Part shown: in pieces, positions 61,020 to 64,000 of the stretch
Numbering within the stretch: the first letter of the stretch is position 1
Layout: each line of letters starts with the position of its first letter
From: Stenopsyche tienmushanensis
Taxonomy: Eukaryota > Arthropoda > Insecta > Trichoptera > Stenopsychidae
Direction: 5' to 3'
DNA length: 64,000 nt
Assembly: GCA_008973525.1 (NCBI GenBank)
Contig: WACJ01000074.1
Span: 744,001 to 808,000, forward strand
Program-made: the position numbers and the translations under genes
Notes under the pieces: generated by a model
Database searches by the model: none
Seen by the model: only the letters and a program-made list of their open reading frames with translations
What the model was told of the DNA's origin: nothing

Positions 61020-61830
61020 TAAATTATGGACTTCTCCCTGTGGAAAGCAACCGGATACCTGAAGCGACCTCATATATCAACGACGCTTATCAAAACAGGA
61101 AATGAAGAATGGACTAGAAGTAGCAGAGGTAGGATAGAAGCTTTTCCTAAAAATTTAACGAAAAAGCCCACACCATGTATTTATAAAAAAGTCATGGAAG
61201 AAGATGAAATTTACTAAATTTCAGACTATATTAATTAATTCTAAAATTTATAAATTTAGTATCAGAGAAAGTCAACAGTAAGCATAGTTCTAAATGGAAA
61301 TGAACTAATATCACAAATACTCTAAAGACCAGAAAAATATACATAATATCAAATTCATTAGCCTCAGCTTTGCTAATACTATATAATAGTCTATCTATCA
61401 ACATATGGACTTACTATAACCAAAAAGGGAACAACAAAAACAAATTCATATATTTATCCACCACTAACAAAAGATATACTTGCTTGAAAGAATCTAGAGA
61501 ATAAAATAAAAATGTTGCCTTTGCTGTTGAGGCTGAATACTTAAAACTATTCTTAGAGTATGAAATATTGCAAAATAAATAAATATACATTCAATCTGGG
61601 TATATGAGATATAACTTTGGAACAGCCTCCAACAGTTACATTATAGAAAACTAAGGTATGACTGAAAATTAAAAAATAAAGAATAACATAAAGAATAAGA
61701 AAAGTCTGAATGCGCACTTCCACCGTCTAGTAAAAGAACTCACTAAATATATCTTGAAACATGAAATCTATGTGATCCATGATCTTGGAAAAATATTCAA
61801 GACTTAAATATATATATATATATATTTAAA
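61020..61830 (+). pseudogene. Jockey-like LINE, second copy
   Basis: LWKATGYLKRPHISTTLIKT with EEWTRSS.GRIEAFPKNL aligns with the linker of the 57985 copy (KATKYLKRPQ...EWARKSEEKAQIFASHL). About 130 bases on, the nucleotides around ATATACATAATATCAAATTC align with the KPGKDIHDVKSY stretch at 59200. The segment between is deleted. Later parts are AT-rich and degenerate. Ends in a TA microsatellite at about 61808-61826. Confidence 0.65.
61808..61826. repeat. (TA)n microsatellite
   Basis: About nine TA units, directly after the second LINE copy. Confidence 0.9.
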
Positions 61831-64000
61831 AAAAATATAGTTGAAAGAAGAACATGACAGAAAAGAACTATAAGACATAGAAAATTGATTTATTTGACAT
61901 ATGCATATGCTTATGCAGCACTTGATTAATTAATATTGACACTCGAAAACGTCCATAAACGTTAACGTAAGCTCAAATTGACGGCAATAAAGATTTACGT
62001 TAATAGAAATAATTAGGATTAATCTAATCAAAATAATTTAAAGCATCATTATGTAGCAATTCAACGTGCTTAGTAAGCGGCCCATATTATTGATCTAATC
62101 TATATGATTGTACTTGACAAATGTTCGTAATTATTTCATCTGAAGTATACTTCATTCGTAATAAATATGACGATAATTGCTTAGATAAAAAGTTTTCATT
62201 GAAATATTTGCTTGTGCACAATTCGGATAATTGTGGAATTAATTTTTAATTGTGAAATATAAATTAAAATTGCAAGAAATTCAATTCAGTGCCAATATAA
62301 AGTGGAATTTTTATTTGTATTTAGTTTCTAATTATTATAGATTAATTTAACAAAGATAAAATTACAGAATTTTATTGGTCATGGATGTCATGACTTTTGA
62401 CTGCAAGAGGTTAAATAAGGATAAATCATTATAGGATTCAACTTAATAAATTTGCCATTAAAATTTAAATTTAAAATTGACCCTAAGAAAGAAAAATTAT
62501 CATTCATTTTTATTATTATGAATGATGATACATATGTAGTACCATCGGATAGTAGAACCTCTATAAGAGTTTTTATCTAAAGTATCAATAGTACCGCTTC
62601 TATTTACTTATTTAATATTATCATAATTGTTGATTAATAACACATAATTAGTAAACTTGGATCAATTCGATCGATTGAAAATATAAATACGAGTATCTCT
62701 GATCTCCCATATTTATTATTAAAAAAATATTATTTAGTATGGAATATTTTCCCCTCATAATTTGAATTGAAACCCTATTGCATAGAGACAAAGAATATCG
62801 ATTCACATTAATACTCATCGTAGAAATTCAAATCTAAGTATTATATATATGCTGATAACAGAGCAACTATACTTGTTCAAGAAAATAATCTGAAAACTTA
62901 TACTTCATAATAAAAAAGTTTAAAAAATAGTAATATCTGAAAACAATAGTTTCATCAGCTCGACTTAGTTCTAGTAAGTTGTAATGAAATTTTATCCCTG
63001 CACAGAAAACTTTAACAGCGTCGAGATAAAGAACTTGAAAACAGATGTCTCTTCAGTTTTTATATATTTTATAGTGCAAAAAATATTCATATTGTTTTTG
63101 ACCTCATTTTGCATTAAATCTACCAGTGTACAAATATTTAAAGATTCTACATAAGTCATGATAAAATTCAATTGAGTTTGAATAATTTTGATCACTGTGC
63201 CACCATGCCATCGAAATATGCAATGTTCCAACTGACCGGATTATGCTTGTTTATTAATTTAGAGTTAACAATGCATTCATCGTTGGGATTTTATTACAAA
63301 CAAATACGATCCGTATCGACATACAGAGGCTGGGTCCATAAACATTGACATTGTTCCATCATGCCATCCAATAACTTGTCTCCGATGAACATAATCCCAA
63401 ATAAGGAACATATTTCGTTTGTGACTATGCTGGTACCGTTGGATAATGGATTTAACATTCATGGGACGTAAAATAATATACGATGTGTGCTCTCTTTCTG
63501 TGTCGTTAGGCGGTAGACAAATGTGCTGGAAAGAGATGGAACAGTAGGTAATAATTCCTTAAATGACAAATACGATCAAATATTACAGTAACTAATTGGC
63601 TCCAAATTTATAACTTATATTTATAGGTATTTTTATATCCCTTTTAACGAGAAGTTTGACCTTTATGTACTAGTTTTTGATTTTTTTTTAAATGCATTGT
63701 TAAGCTTATTGTTATTTTATAACAATAAATTCGTTTATATACAATATGATATCACTGAAAGCTAAATAATATCAAAATGAATGTATTTGTACCACATCTG
63801 TCGTTTATTAATATTCCACACGTCGACATATGTATGCAAATTTTTATAGCTGCAGCTGATGCATTATTTTTACGAGACTCGCAGTGTATGCAACTCATCA
63901 GATGTAAACTCTGACCGATGTTACCATCTATTCATTTATAGACAAAATATCTAAATGTAGTTTAATCGAGATGAAACCATACAGGCATATTTTGGCAATA
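61831..64000. other. AT-rich end of window
   Basis: No supported gene. A possible minus-strand SINE scrap (GGGTTTCAATTCAAATTATG on the minus strand) lies near 62750-62780. Minus frames 62992-63231 and 63277-63462 lack motifs, although 63180-63520 is less AT-rich than its surroundings. Confidence 0.4.

Noticed and set aside
1..64000. CRISPR arrays, operons, bacterial or plasmid features
   Set aside because: No regularly spaced repeats and no Shine-Dalgarno-linked gene strings; the splice sites and eukaryotic transposons point to a nuclear insect genome.

Overview
The window is AT-rich, gene-poor animal nuclear DNA and almost certainly comes from an insect. The evidence is one intron-bearing neuropeptide receptor exon of insect allatotropin-receptor type, many mariner, Tc1, Tigger and hAT transposon remnants, jockey-type non-LTR retrotransposon pieces, and tRNA-derived SINEs. 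There are no operons and no CRISPR array, and I see nothing prokaryotic. The insect order cannot be fixed from the sequence alone.

The one confident host gene is on the minus strand at 41991-42897. It is the first coding exon of a class A GPCR of the allatotropin/orexin receptor family: signal peptide, long N-glycosylated N-terminus, TM1, TM2 and the start of TM3. It ends in a phase-0 GTAAGT donor, with a splice-acceptor-like site and two uORFs upstream. The later exons would lie at lower coordinates, and I could not recognise them. A second, much weaker host candidate is a minus-strand membrane-protein exon at 22814-23203 that resembles a gustatory receptor. Three decayed reading frames that stay open unusually long for this composition (13100-13335, 28110-28586, 48773-49069) are unidentified.

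Region by region: 1-917 holds a LINE RT tail next to a minus-strand mariner. 3261-9130 has a SINE, a 32-bp tandem repeat and two internally deleted mariners. 10818-12300 is a pile-up of a dispersed repeat, a Tigger fragment and mariner fragments. 14400-14660 is a CpG-rich island with a perfect E2F-like palindrome. 16160-18454 has Tc1 and mariner remnants. 18455-24829 is mostly featureless AT-rich DNA containing the chemoreceptor-like exon. 24830-26154 is a Tigger element with a mariner inserted inside it. 27260-30417 has SINEs, a decayed ORF and a mini-mariner. 34764-35964 has a 210-bp inverted repeat about 780 bp apart. 40551-41447 is a complete-ended, internally deleted Tigger. The receptor exon follows. 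43640-57075 has mariner, SINE, hAT and Tc1 remnants. 57985-61830 has two copies of one jockey-like LINE.

No transposase or reverse transcriptase here looks active: all carry stops, frameshifts, deletions or altered catalytic residues. I found no clearly new biological system. The most interesting signals are the internal-deletion series within one mariner family, the nested transposons, the inverted repeat, the possible regulatory sites (E2F-like, CTCF-like, PAR-bZIP plus forkhead), and the unexplained decayed frames.
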